Of a stretch of 64,000 nucleotides of DNA, positions 8,211-17,328 are shown in pieces. Made by a program: the position numbers and the translations under genes. The DNA is from Pseudoxanthomonas dokdonensis. GTDB lineage: Bacteria > Pseudomonadota > Gammaproteobacteria > Xanthomonadales > Xanthomonadaceae. Each line of letters begins with the position of its first letter. Position 1 is the first letter of the stretch. The notes beneath the pieces are model-generated. The model had not been told where the DNA came from and made no database searches. It was given only the letters and a program-made list of their open reading frames with translations. The DNA lies in contig NZ_LDJL01000011.1 of the NCBI RefSeq assembly GCF_001431405.1, positions 434,001 to 498,000 on the forward strand, written 5' to 3'.

Positions 8211-9916
8211 TCAGTGGAAGGTCGATACAGACATTGAACGCACTCAAGCCCAATCATCGCCTGCTGTTGACGGTCGCGGCCGTCGCCCTGGTCCTGCTGT
8301 TGAGCATGGCCGGCCGTTCCGGCTGGCTGGCCGGCACCGACAACTGGATCTATGACCGGCTGGCCGCCGGCATGGCCGACGAAGCCGATCCGCGCATCGT
8401 GCTGGTCACGATTGACGAGAAGAGCCTGTCCGAACTGGGCCGCTGGCCGTGGTCGCGGCGCACGCATGCGCAACTGATTGACCAGCTCGGCCAGATCGGG
8501 GTCCAGGGTATCGCCCTGGACCTGCTGCTCAGCGAGCCGGCGCTGTACGATCCGGAGGGCGACGCGCTGCTGGCCCGCTCGCTGAACCGCAGCGGCAAGG
8601 TGGTGCTGCCGGTGTATGCCGAGCCGCGCCAGCAGAACAGTCCCGCGGTCGAGTTGCTGCCAATCCCGGAATTCTCCGCTTCAGCGGCCGCGCTCGGGCA
8701 CGCCGACATGGCCATGGACGAAGATCGCGTGGCACGCAGCAGCTTCCTCTATGCCGGCCTGGGATCGGCGCGCTGGCCGGTGCTGGCACTGGCGCTCTAT
8801 CAGCTGGGCAGTGATGCCGAACAGATGCGCATGCCGGGCGAACGCGCGCCGCGCGGCATCGAACAGTCGCCTTATCACTGGCTGCGCGACTATCGGGTGA
8901 TGGTGCCGTACGCGCGTCCTGCCAACAGCTTCCAGCATGTGTCCTATGTCGACGTGCTGAAGAACCGGGTGCCGCATTCATTGCTGGCCGGCAAATGGAT
9001 CCTGGTCGGCGTCACCGCCGCCGGCATGGGCGATCACGTGCGGGTACCGCTGGACAACAATCCTTCCGGCATCGCCGGCGTGGTCTACCAGGGCAACCTG
9101 CTGAACATGCTGCTGCACGGCAGCGCGGTCAGCCCCTTGCGTCCGTGGCTGCAGGTGTTGCTTTCGGTACTGCTGGCAGCGCTGCCATTGACCCTGGCCG
9201 GACGCGCCGGCATGCGCCGGTTCTGGCGGCCGATCGCATTGACCACGGTGCTGACGTTGCTGGTGCCCTATGTCGGCATGCGCGTCTGGCATGTCTGGTT
9301 TGCGCCCAGCGCCACGCTGCTGGTGCTGGCCCTGGGTGCCAGCCTGGCGATTTACCGGTTGTTGCGGCATACCTTCCAGCAGGCGCAATCGGATGCGTTG
9401 ACCGGCCTGGCCAACCGCAACCGTTTCGACCGTGCGCTGGAACAGGAGACCCGCGACGTGGTCCGCTCCGGCCAGCCGCTGTCGCTGCTGCTGCTGGATA
9501 TCGACCACTTCAAGCAGCTCAATGACAGCCATGGCCACAGCGGCGGCGATGCGGTGCTCCGTTCACTGTCCAAGGTGCTGCTCAGCCGCGCCCGGCGACC
9601 GCGCGATCTGGTGGCGCGGCTGGGCGGTGATGAGTTCGCGGTGCTGCTGCCGGAGACGTCGGCGCAGGCGGCGGCGACCATCGCCACCACCATCCATGTG
9701 GACCTGGCCAACATCTCGTCGCGGGCCGAAGGCGAGGGCCCGTGCCCGCCGTTCACCGCCAGCATCGGCATCCACACCGCGCTGGCGGCCGATGCGCTGG
9801 AAGCCAACCAGCTGTTCGACCGCGCCGACACCGCGCTGTACCGCGCCAAGCAAAGTGGACGCAACCGCAGCAGCCATCTGGACAGTCCGCTGGAGACCGG
9901 CCCATCTGCCCCATGA
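8207..9916 (+). CDS. CHASE2 sensor diguanylate cyclase (CHASE2-3TM-GGDEF)
   Basis: A 569-residue membrane protein. One N-terminal TM helix (about 18-38) leads into a periplasmic CHASE2 domain (about 40-305: ITIDEKSLSELGRWPWSR..., ILVGVTAAGMGDHV), then three TM helices (about 312-395) and a cytoplasmic GGDEF domain. GGDEF is intact at residues 473-477 and the product-inhibition site RPRD (RxxD) precedes it, so an active, feedback-controlled c-di-GMP synthase is expected. The start is GTG 8207, overlapping the FecR-gene stop (GTGA); TTG 8234 with AGTGGAAGG upstream is an alternative. FecR domains commonly sit beside CHASE2 proteins, so the partner probably supplies the envelope input. Confidence 0.88.
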   Translation: MISGRSIQTLNALKPNHRLLLTVAAVALVLLLSMAGRSGWLAGTDNWIYDRLAAGMADEADPRIVLVTIDEKSLSELGRWPWSRRTHAQLIDQLGQIGVQGIALDLLLSEPALYDPEGDALLARSLNRSGKVVLPVYAEPRQQNSPAVELLPIPEFSASAAALGHADMAMDEDRVARSSFLYAGLGSARWPVLALALYQLGSDAEQMRMPGERAPRGIEQSPYHWLRDYRVMVPYARPANSFQHVSYVDVLKNRVPHSLLAGKWILVGVTAAGMGDHVRVPLDNNPSGIAGVVYQGNLLNMLLHGSAVSPLRPWLQVLLSVLLAALPLTLAGRAGMRRFWRPIALTTVLTLLVPYVGMRVWHVWFAPSATLLVLALGASLAIYRLLRHTFQQAQSDALTGLANRNRFDRALEQETRDVVRSGQPLSLLLLDIDHFKQLNDSHGHSGGDAVLRSLSKVLLSRARRPRDLVARLGGDEFAVLLPETSAQAAATIATTIHVDLANISSRAEGEGPCPPFTASIGIHTALAADALEANQLFDRADTALYRAKQSGRNRSSHLDSPLETGPSAP

Positions 9917-10085
9917 CGCAACAGGGTGCCACCTGCGGGCGGTGCGCCATGACTGATGTAAAAAATGGGTTCATGGCCCGCCATGACCTTCGACACCCCC
10001 GCCCCGTCATGCAGCAGCGTAGAGTCGCTGCCACGCCCTGACGGGCATCTTTCTTGATCATTGCCCTCTGGGGCCGGAGTTAATC

Positions 10086-12191
10086 GTGAGCGTTAGCAAA
10101 CCCAAATTGCTGTTACTTTCCCTGGCCGTGGCCAGCACCCTGGCTGCCTGCAAGAAGGGCGATGAAGCGCCCGCCGCAGCTGCTGACAGCACCGCCAAGG
10201 CCGACAGCCACGCGCTGACGCTGGACGAGAGCAAGCTGCCGGGCGTCAACCGCTTCCAGCTCAGCGATCTGGACAGCAGCAAGAATGCCTGTACCGATTT
10301 CAGTGGCTACGTCAACGGCAAATGGCTGGCCGCCAACGAGATCCCGGGCGATCGCACCAGTTGGGGTGCGTTTGAAATGCTCGACGAGCGCTCCACCGCG
10401 GTCCAGCGCCAGCTGGCCGAACAGGCCGCCGCCGATGCCGATGCCACCGGCGTCGAGAAGATCGTCGGCGACTTCTGGGCCACCGGCATGGACAAGGACA
10501 AGATCAACCAGCAGGGCGTGAGCCCGCTGAAGTCGCACCTGGACGCCATCGCCGCGCTCGACAGCCAGGACAAGATTGCAGAATACCTGCGCAGCAGCGC
10601 CGCCAAGGGCGAGAACTTCCTGTTCGGTTTCGGCGCCGAGGCCGATTTCAAGGACTCGCAGAACAACATCGCCTACGCCAGCCAGGGTGGCCTGGGCCTG
10701 CCTGATACCACCTACTACTTCGATGCCGACAAGAAGGACAAGCTGGAGGCCTACCAGGCCCACGTAGCCAAAGTCCTGGAATTGTCCGGCGTGGCCGCGG
10801 CCGATGCCGCCGCCCAGGCCAAGGACGTGGTCGCGTTCGAAACCCGCCTGGCCAAGGCCTCCAAGTCCAAGGTCGAGATGCAGCGCGACGTGTCGCTGTT
10901 CTACAACCCGGTGAGCCCGGCCGAAGCCGACAAGCTGACCCCCAACTTCCCGTGGACCAAGTTCTTCGAATCGCAGGGCGTGGCGGTGCCGAAGATGTTC
11001 TCGCTGGCCATCCCCGCCTTCCATGAAGAAGTCAGCAAGATGCTGGCCGACGTGCCGGCGCAGCAGTGGCAGAGCTACCTGCGCTTCCACACCGTGGACG
11101 GCGCCGCGCCGTACCTGTCGGATGACTTCGTCGAAGAGAATTTCAACTTCTACAGCAAGACCATGCGTGGCCAGAAGGATCTGAAGGAACGCGGCAAGCG
11201 CGTGCTGGACGTGATCGAGAACGAAGCCGGCGAAGCCCTTGGCCAGATGTACGTGAAGGTCGCATTCCCGCCCGAATCCAAGGCCAAGATGGAAACCCTG
11301 ATCCAGAACCTGCGCGACGCACTCAAGGTGCGTATCGAGAACCTGGCCTGGATGAGCGACGAAACCAAGCAGAAGGCAATGGAAAAATGGGCCGCCTTCA
11401 CTCCCAAGATCGGTTACCCCGACAAGTGGCGTGACTGGGCCGGTCTGGAAACCAGCCGCGACAGCTACATCGGTAACGTGCTGGCCGCCAACCAGTTCAA
11501 CTACCAGTGGAACCTGGGCAAGATCGGCAAGCCGGTCGACAAGACCGAATGGGGCATGCCGCCGCAGATGGTCAACGCCTACTACAACCCGCTGCAGAAC
11601 GAAGTGGTGTTCCCGGCCGCGATCCTGCAGCCGCCGTTCTTTGATCCCAATGCGGACGATGCGCTCAACTATGGCGGCATCGGTGCGGTGATCGGCCACG
11701 AAATGACCCACGGCTACGATGACCAGGGCAGCCGCTTCGGGCCGACCGGCAACTTCGAGCAATGGTGGACCGATGCCGACGCCAAGGGCTTCACCAGCCG
11801 TACCGACAAGCTGATCAACCAGTTCGACGGCTACGAGGCCGCGCCGGGCATGAAGGTCAGCGGCAAGCTGACCTTGGGTGAGAACATCGCCGATCTCGGT
11901 GGCCTGGCCACCGCCTACGACGCGATGAAGAAAGCCGCTGGCGACACCCCGGACCCGATGATCGATGGCTTGAGCCGCGACCAGCGCTTCTTCCTCAACT
12001 GGGGTACCGTGTGGCGCCGCAACTTCACCCCGGATGAGCTGAAGCTGCGCGTCAACACCGACGAACACGCACCGGCCAACTTCCGCGCCATCGGTGCGCC
12101 GTCCAACCTGCCCGCCTTCGCGGCCGCCTTCAGCTGCAAGGCCGGTGACCCGATGGTGCGTAGCGAAGACAAGCAGGTGGTCATCTGGTAA
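10086..12191 (+). CDS. M13 family zinc metallopeptidase, lipoprotein (PepO/neprilysin-like)
   Basis: A 701-residue protein with a lipoprotein signal (lipobox L-A-A-C at about 18-21). The M13 active site is complete: H538-E-M-T-H542 zinc and catalytic motif, third ligand E599 in GENIADLGG, substrate-binding NAYYNP, and the C-terminal D-E-H-A-P-A-N-F-R block holding the transition-state His and the substrate Arg. The length (about 700) is normal for M13 peptidases, which cleave short peptides. Placement in the outer membrane or periplasm is inferred from the lipobox. GTG 10086 is the start. A terminator and a degenerate paralogue follow. Confidence 0.92.
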   Translation: MSVSKPKLLLLSLAVASTLAACKKGDEAPAAAADSTAKADSHALTLDESKLPGVNRFQLSDLDSSKNACTDFSGYVNGKWLAANEIPGDRTSWGAFEMLDERSTAVQRQLAEQAAADADATGVEKIVGDFWATGMDKDKINQQGVSPLKSHLDAIAALDSQDKIAEYLRSSAAKGENFLFGFGAEADFKDSQNNIAYASQGGLGLPDTTYYFDADKKDKLEAYQAHVAKVLELSGVAAADAAAQAKDVVAFETRLAKASKSKVEMQRDVSLFYNPVSPAEADKLTPNFPWTKFFESQGVAVPKMFSLAIPAFHEEVSKMLADVPAQQWQSYLRFHTVDGAAPYLSDDFVEENFNFYSKTMRGQKDLKERGKRVLDVIENEAGEALGQMYVKVAFPPESKAKMETLIQNLRDALKVRIENLAWMSDETKQKAMEKWAAFTPKIGYPDKWRDWAGLETSRDSYIGNVLAANQFNYQWNLGKIGKPVDKTEWGMPPQMVNAYYNPLQNEVVFPAAILQPPFFDPNADDALNYGGIGAVIGHEMTHGYDDQGSRFGPTGNFEQWWTDADAKGFTSRTDKLINQFDGYEAAPGMKVSGKLTLGENIADLGGLATAYDAMKKAAGDTPDPMIDGLSRDQRFFLNWGTVWRRNFTPDELKLRVNTDEHAPANFRAIGAPSNLPAFAAAFSCKAGDPMVRSEDKQVVIW

Positions 12192-12216
12192 GTCCACGAC
12201 AGCCGTAGCACCCTGC

Positions 12217-12250
12217 GCAAAGGCCCGGTCTGACCGGGCCTTTGCCTTTT
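12217..12250 (+). terminator. Intrinsic terminator after the first M13 gene
   Basis: AAAGGCCCGG (12219-12228) pairs with CCGGGCCTTT (12234-12243) around a TCTGA loop, and the stem can extend by GC pairs at its base. CCTTTT follows. It lies 25 bases after the M13 stop, so the second M13 gene needs its own promoter; TAGAAT at 12329-12334 is a candidate -10. Confidence 0.8.
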
Positions 12251-12367
12251 GGCGGGCATGCTTCCGTCGTCCTCGAACGTGCTTGTCGAAATAGGCCTGC
12301 CGTGCACTGTATGACAACGCAGGCTTGCTAGAATCAGCGTCTTCCGCATTCCATGGACAGTCCCCTG

Positions 12368-14389
12368 ATGCCCCAGCTTCGCGCCATCGTCGTCAAACCC
12401 GCTGCCCTCGCCTTCGCGCTGGTCATCGCCCTCGGTGCCAGCACCGATGCCCAGGCGGCGAAGAAGAAAAAGTCCAAGGCACCGGCGGTGCCTGCGGTTT
12501 GCAGCGACTTCTACAGCAGCGCCAACGCCGATTGGCTGAAGGCCAATCCACTGGGCGCCGACGTCGCTTCGATCAGCGCCATGGGCATGCTGCGCGAGCG
12601 CACCCAGCAACAGCAGCGCGACCTGCTGGACGCGGCAATGAACGCGCCGCAGGGCAAGGTGCAGAAACTGCTGGGTGACTTCTGGGCCAGCGGCCTGGAC
12701 GAAGCGGCGGTGGAAGCCGATGGTTCGCAGCCGATCGCACCGCTGCTGGATCGCGTCAACGCCATCCGCAAGGCCAAGGAGATCCCGGCCGCCATCGCCG
12801 CCCTGCACCAGGTCGGCATCCCGGTGGTGTTCAATTTCAGCCCGGACGTCGACCTGCGCGCACTGGACCGCCACATCGGCTACTTCACCCAGGGCGGCAT
12901 GGGCCTGCGCGACCCGGCCTTCTACACCCGCACCGATGCACCGACCCGCGAACTGATGGGTCGCTACCTGGCCTACGTCAAGCAGATTCTCGCCCTCACC
13001 GGCACCCCGCAGGACAAGCTCGATGCCGACGCCCAGGCGGTCATTGATCTGGAAACCCGGTTCGCCCAGGTTTCCAAGCCGCTGGACCAGTTGAACGATC
13101 CGTTCGCCAACTACACCGTGGTCGGGGTCAAGGAACTGGGCAAGCAGTACCGCAACCTGCAACTGCCGGAATTCCTCGAAGTCCAGGGCGTGAGCGACAA
13201 CGAAGTGTCGATGGCCGACCCGCAGTTGTTCCAGCAGATCGATGCACTGGTCAAGTCGCTCAAGCCTGAGCAGTGGAAGGCCTATCTGCGCTGGCGCATC
13301 GGTGACTCGATGGCACCCTACCTGGCCAAGTCGTTCCGTGATGCCGAATTCAATTTCCGTGGCCAGACCCTGCGTGGCCAGACCACGCCACCGCCGCGCT
13401 GGCAACAGGTGCTGGATGCCATCAACCAGGCCGCCGGGCCGATGCTGGGCAAGGAATACGCGGCCCGCTACCTGCCCGACAGCAACGACCAGCGCGCCGA
13501 ACAGATTGCCGGCCAGATCCGTGATGCGATGGGCCGCGGCATCGAGCGCAACAGCTGGATGAGCGCCGAAGCCAGGACCGAAGCCAAGGCCAAGCTGGAC
13601 AAGCTGAAGATCGAAGTCGGCACGCCACGCCGTGACATCGACTACAGCGTGCAGCCGATGGGCCGCGGCAGCTTTGGCGGCAACATGCTGATCGCGTCGA
13701 CCTGGCGCCATCGCGAGGAGATGAAGCGCATCGGCAAGGGCAACGCGGATCGTCGCTGGGATGTGCTGCCACAACAGCCAGCACTGGCCTACGACCTGGC
13801 CCAGAACCGCCTGATCGTCACTGCCGCGGTGCTGCAGCCACCGGTATTCGATACCGCCCAGCCGTCGGCGGCGCTGTACGGTGCCTATGGCGCACTGGTC
13901 GGCCACGAGCTCAGCCGCGGCTTCGACAACAAGGGCCGCATGGTCGATGCACAGGGCAAGTTGCGCGAATGGTGGACACCGGCCGATCTAGCCGCCTGGA
14001 ATGCACTGGGCGCGCGCGTCAGCAGCCAGTACGGCAGCTATCCGTATCCGGGGCTGACCGGGATCAAGCTCAACGGTCCACTGACCCAGGACCAGAACCT
14101 GGCCGATCTGTCAGGCGTGGAACTGGCGTGGGATGCCTACCTCAACGCCGAGCCGAACGCCGACAAGGCCGGCAAGGAAGCCTTCTACAAGGCCTGGGCG
14201 GGGATGTGGGCACAGCAACTGTCCGAGTCGCAGGCCGCGCAGATGGCCAACAGCGACGTCCGCGCACCGGGCCAGTGGCGCGCCAATGGCCCGCTGGTCA
14301 ACCAGCCGGCATTCGGCGAAACCTTCGCCTGCAAGGCCAGCCAGCCGATGCAGGTCAAGGAAGGCGAGGACATCCGCATCTGGCGTTGA
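12368..14389 (+). CDS. M13-family protein with a degenerate zinc site (probable pseudoenzyme)
   Basis: A 673-residue exported protein (signal peptide to about residue 34, ending TDAQA, then a Lys-rich AKKKKSK stretch) that aligns along its whole length with the M13 peptidase upstream. Key residues differ: the HExxH motif reads H513-E-L-S-R517, so the second zinc His is Arg; the third ligand Glu is Gln576 (DQNLADLSG); and the catalytic C-terminal His is Arg632 (SDVRAPGQWR). Substrate motif NAYY is also lost (LAYDLAQ). The frame is uninterrupted and the fold-defining blocks are conserved, so it looks like a maintained, non-proteolytic paralogue. ATG 12353 is an alternative start. Confidence 0.85.
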   Translation: MPQLRAIVVKPAALAFALVIALGASTDAQAAKKKKSKAPAVPAVCSDFYSSANADWLKANPLGADVASISAMGMLRERTQQQQRDLLDAAMNAPQGKVQKLLGDFWASGLDEAAVEADGSQPIAPLLDRVNAIRKAKEIPAAIAALHQVGIPVVFNFSPDVDLRALDRHIGYFTQGGMGLRDPAFYTRTDAPTRELMGRYLAYVKQILALTGTPQDKLDADAQAVIDLETRFAQVSKPLDQLNDPFANYTVVGVKELGKQYRNLQLPEFLEVQGVSDNEVSMADPQLFQQIDALVKSLKPEQWKAYLRWRIGDSMAPYLAKSFRDAEFNFRGQTLRGQTTPPPRWQQVLDAINQAAGPMLGKEYAARYLPDSNDQRAEQIAGQIRDAMGRGIERNSWMSAEARTEAKAKLDKLKIEVGTPRRDIDYSVQPMGRGSFGGNMLIASTWRHREEMKRIGKGNADRRWDVLPQQPALAYDLAQNRLIVTAAVLQPPVFDTAQPSAALYGAYGALVGHELSRGFDNKGRMVDAQGKLREWWTPADLAAWNALGARVSSQYGSYPYPGLTGIKLNGPLTQDQNLADLSGVELAWDAYLNAEPNADKAGKEAFYKAWAGMWAQQLSESQAAQMANSDVRAPGQWRANGPLVNQPAFGETFACKASQPMQVKEGEDIRIWR

Positions 14390-14452
14390 AGCCGGCACAA
14401 CATTGCCGGCCATGCGGGTCGCGGTCGGGATGACAACGTTGCAATGACAAAG

Positions 14453-14481
14453 GGCAGGATCGCGATGATCCTGCCTTTTTT
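14453..14481 (+). terminator. Intrinsic terminator after the second M13 gene
   Basis: GGCAGGATC (14453-14461) pairs perfectly with GATCCTGCC (14467-14475) around a GCGAT loop and is followed by six T. It ends the plus-strand unit before the convergent rhomboid gene. Confidence 0.88.
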
Positions 14482-14528
14482 CATGTCATTGATGGGCGCC
14501 GAAACCAGTGCCGCGGTGCCGGTCGCGG

Positions 14529-15188
14529 CTATTTGACGATGCGCATCCGTGGTCCACCGCCACGGCCGCCGAACGGCGACTGTCCGCGCCAGTAGCGGAT
14601 CAGCAGCCAGCCAAACAGCATGCCGCCCAGATGGGCGAAATGGGCCACACCGGGTTGCCAGCCAGTGAAGCCGAGCAGCAACTCGGCCGCGCCATACAGA
14701 ATGACGAAAGTGCGCGCCTTCATCGGGATTGGCGGGATCAGCAGCATCACCCGGTGGTTGGGGAACAACATGCCATAGGCCAGCAGCAGGCCGAACACGC
14801 CGCCCGACGCACCCACCGTCGGATAGGCGGTACCGCCGTTGGACATTACCCACCAGCCGACGATCAACTGCAGCAACCCGGCGCCGACGACGCAGACGAG
14901 GAAATAGGTCAGGAAGCGCTTCTCGCCCCAGGTCTGTTCCAGCGGCGCGCCAAACATGTACAGCGCCAGCATGTTGAAGAACAGGTGGGAGAAGCTGCCG
15001 TGCATGAAGCCGTAGGTCAGCAGTTGCCAGATCTCGAAACCCGGCTGGTCGCTGCTGTACAGGCCACTGTTCGGCGGCCACAACATGAAGTTGGCCAGTG
15101 CGAAATCGCCCAGCGACTTCTGCAGCAGAAACACCACCACGTTGGCAATCAACAGTGCCTGGGTGACCTTGGGAAGGCGCGGAAACAT
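14529..15188 (-). CDS. Rhomboid family intramembrane serine protease
   Basis: A 219-residue protein with six hydrophobic segments. The catalytic dyad is visible: Ser128 in GASGGVFG and His186 in AHLGGMLFG. The supporting H-x-x-x-N (H68-L-F-F-N72) of TM2 is present too. Such proteases cleave membrane proteins within or near the bilayer; the substrate is unknown. The start at 15188 is preferred because AAGGGG stands just upstream on the minus strand and the helix pattern begins there; an in-frame extension to 15311 is rich in Arg and unlikely. Confidence 0.88.
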   Translation of the reverse strand: MFPRLPKVTQALLIANVVVFLLQKSLGDFALANFMLWPPNSGLYSSDQPGFEIWQLLTYGFMHGSFSHLFFNMLALYMFGAPLEQTWGEKRFLTYFLVCVVGAGLLQLIVGWWVMSNGGTAYPTVGASGGVFGLLLAYGMLFPNHRVMLLIPPIPMKARTFVILYGAAELLLGFTGWQPGVAHFAHLGGMLFGWLLIRYWRGQSPFGGRGGGPRMRIVK

Positions 15189-15264
15189 GCAAACCCCTTG
15201 CTGGATGGAACGTGCATGATAACGGCGCATCCGCGACCGCGCTGAACGGAGCCGCCGGCAGCCG

Positions 15265-15618
15265 TCAGCGGCGCTTGCCGTTCGCTGGCGCAGGCCCCCA
15301 GATCTGCGCATCGAGGAGCTGTTCGCGCGAGGGCATGCTGACCCGGCCCCGCGTGACCTGCACGCCTTCGGCCCGCAGCCGCTGGCTCTGTTCGCGATAA
15401 CCCCGCGAACCTTCCGGCAGCGCGATCCGTCCGTCGGCGCGCAGCACCCGGTGCCAAGGCAACAGCGGGTCGCTGTTGTGGCTCAGCACGCGCGCAGCCA
15501 GGCGGGCGCGGCCGGGCAATCCGGCGCGACGGGCGACATCGCCATAACTGCTGACCTGCCCGGCCGGTATCGCGCGCACCGCCGCCAGGATTCGTGCTTC
15601 ATCCGTCATCTCCGCCAT
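15265..15618 (-). CDS. Alkyltransferase-like protein (ATL, MGMT family)
   Basis: A 117-residue protein matching the C-terminal half of O6-alkylguanine-DNA alkyltransferases (IPAGQVSSYGDVARRAG, ARLAARVLSHN). The alkyl-acceptor Cys of the PCHRV motif is replaced by Trp55 (PWHRV), the defining change of ATL proteins. ATLs bind O6-alkylguanine without repairing it and hand the lesion to nucleotide excision repair. It is convergent in neither direction: it lies upstream of the rhomboid gene on the same strand with a 76-base gap, and is divergent from the next gene. Confidence 0.88.
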   Translation of the reverse strand: MAEMTDEARILAAVRAIPAGQVSSYGDVARRAGLPGRARLAARVLSHNSDPLLPWHRVLRADGRIALPEGSRGYREQSQRLRAEGVQVTRGRVSMPSREQLLDAQIWGPAPANGKRR

Positions 15619-15656
15619 CGCGCTACCATACCGGTCCTGTCGTACCGGAGCACATC

Positions 15657-16067
15657 ATGCAGAACTTCGAGCGGATCCGCAGCCACCTGCATACCGCTGG
15701 CTACAAGGTCACCATGCAGGATCCCTATGTGGCCTGCGTGGAACTGTCGCTGGCCAACGGTGCCCGCCACCAGGCAATTTTCCTGTCCGAACTGGGCAAT
15801 GACGACGAACGCGGCTATCTGCGCGTCAGCACCGTCATCGCCCCGATCACCGGCATCGACGCCAAGCGTGCACTGGCTTTCAACTGGCAGAGCAGCGTCG
15901 GCTACCTGGCCTTGGGTGACCTCGACGGCGTGCCCTATCTGCAACTGTGCGAAAACCGTCCCTATGAGGGCCTGACCGCGGCGGAAGTGGATCGATTGAT
16001 CATCGAGATTGGTGGCCTTGGCGACAGCATGGAGCGTGCGCTGTCAGCCGACGGCGACCTGCTGTAG
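15657..16067 (+). CDS. Hypothetical cytosolic protein, 136 residues
   Basis: Not recognised as a named family. It has no signal peptide or membrane segment. It alternates acidic and hydrophobic stretches (YVACVELSLANGARHQAIFLSELG, VGYLALGDLDGVPYLQLCENRPYEG), a pattern like small YbjN or secretion-chaperone-type alpha/beta folds, but this is only an impression. CCGGAG at 15645-15650 supports ATG 15657 over an upstream in-frame start at 15594, which would overlap the ATL gene. A perfect bidirectional terminator follows. Confidence 0.65.
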   Translation: MQNFERIRSHLHTAGYKVTMQDPYVACVELSLANGARHQAIFLSELGNDDERGYLRVSTVIAPITGIDAKRALAFNWQSSVGYLALGDLDGVPYLQLCENRPYEGLTAAEVDRLIIEIGGLGDSMERALSADGDLL

Positions 16068-16125
16068 GCCAGGCCTGCGCCGTCCCAACGTGCCGGCCAC
16101 GGTGGCAGCCGCGCAAAATCCAGAC

Positions 16126-16163
16126 AAATAGAAACGCCGGGACATTGCCCGGCGTTTCTATTT
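16126..16163. terminator. Bidirectional intrinsic terminator
   Basis: A perfect 16-base stem: AAATAGAAACGCCGGG (16126-16141) and its complement at 16148-16163, around a six-base loop. T-rich and A-rich flanks on both sides suit termination of the plus-strand hypothetical gene and the convergent minus-strand pit gene. Confidence 0.9.
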
Positions 16164-16197
16164 GCTTTGCCATCGACGGCGGCGAAGAATGCCTGCC

Positions 16198-17319
16198 TTA
16201 CGCCCAGCCCAGCGCTTCCAGCAGACGCAGCAGACCGTAGGCGATGCCGCCGGCGGCGGGAATGGTCAGGATCCAGGCCCAGACGATGCGTTCGATGACG
16301 CTCAGTTTCAGCGCGCGCGGGTTCTTGGCGTAGCCCACCCCCATGATCGCGGTCGAGATGCTGTGGGTGGTCGACACCGGCATGCCGAAGTGCGCGGCCA
16401 CGGTGAGGATGGTGGCCGAGCTGGTTTCGGCGGCAAAGCCGTGGATCGGATGCAGCTTGACCATCTTGTGGCCCAGCGTCTTGATGATCTTCCAGCCGCC
16501 CGAGGCAGTACCCATTGCCATCACCACCGCGCAGGTCAGCACGATCCACAGGGCAATGTCCTGGTCGCCACCGTTGCCCGGGTGCATGAATGCCAGCCAC
16601 GAAGGCAGATCATCGAGGGCGCCGGTGGCCTGGGCACCGAACAGGGTCAGGGCGATGATGCCCATGGTCTTCTGCGCATCGTTGTGGCCGTGGGCGTAAC
16701 CCATGAAGGCAGCCGAGGCAATCTGCGCCTTGCCGAAGAAACCATTGACCAGCCGTGGCCGCGCCAGCCGCGCCAGCCAGCCGCCGGCCCGCGACATCAG
16801 CGCGATCAGACCCCACAGCAGCATCATCATCACCACGCCCATCAGGAAGCCGGCGATCGGTGAGCTGACCATCGGCAACACCACTTTCCACAGGATGCCC
16901 TGGTTCTTGGTCCAGTCACCGACGGTCTGCGACCAGATCAGCGAACCCCAGTCATTGTGGCCGGCCGCCAGCGCGGCACCGCACAGCCCACCGATCAACG
17001 CATGCGAGGATGACGACGGCAGACCTTTCCACCAGGTGATGAGGTTCCAGATGATGCCGCCCAGCAGCGCGCACAGAATGACCTGCGAGGTGACCTCGAC
17101 CACTTCGGTGTTGACCAGGCCGGTGGCGATGGTCTTGGCCACCGCGGTACCGGTCAGCGCGCCGACCAGGTTCATGATCGCGGCCAGCATCACCGCCTGC
17201 CCGGGGGTCAGCACCTTGGTCGCGACCACGGTGGCGATGGAGTTGGCGGTGTCGTGGAAGCCGTTGATGAACTCGAACACCAACGCCGCCAGGATGACCA
17301 CCAGGACCAGAGTAAGCAT
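16198..17319 (-). CDS. pit: Inorganic phosphate transporter, Pit family
   Basis: A 373-residue, highly hydrophobic protein (about ten TM helices) with the duplicated PiT signature: G-F-H-D-T-A-N-S-I-A-T near residue 20 and G-H-N-D-A-Q-K-T-M-G in the second half. PiT proteins are low-affinity symporters of metal-phosphate. It follows the DUF47 gene with nine bases between, the standard pit-DUF47 operon in which the DUF47 protein modulates the transporter. No Pho box was seen upstream, as expected for a low-affinity system. Confidence 0.92.
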   Translation of the reverse strand: MLTLVLVVILAALVFEFINGFHDTANSIATVVATKVLTPGQAVMLAAIMNLVGALTGTAVAKTIATGLVNTEVVEVTSQVILCALLGGIIWNLITWWKGLPSSSSHALIGGLCGAALAAGHNDWGSLIWSQTVGDWTKNQGILWKVVLPMVSSPIAGFLMGVVMMMLLWGLIALMSRAGGWLARLARPRLVNGFFGKAQIASAAFMGYAHGHNDAQKTMGIIALTLFGAQATGALDDLPSWLAFMHPGNGGDQDIALWIVLTCAVVMAMGTASGGWKIIKTLGHKMVKLHPIHGFAAETSSATILTVAAHFGMPVSTTHSISTAIMGVGYAKNPRALKLSVIERIVWAWILTIPAAGGIAYGLLRLLEALGWA

Positions 17320-17328
17320 GGGCTTTCC

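Noticed and set aside
10113..13906. Very long open frames (over 650 codons) on the minus strand opposite both M13 genes.
   Set aside because: They mirror the plus-strand genes through G/C third-position bias, lack ribosome sites and show low-complexity His/Arg/Gly/Gln composition with no family motif.
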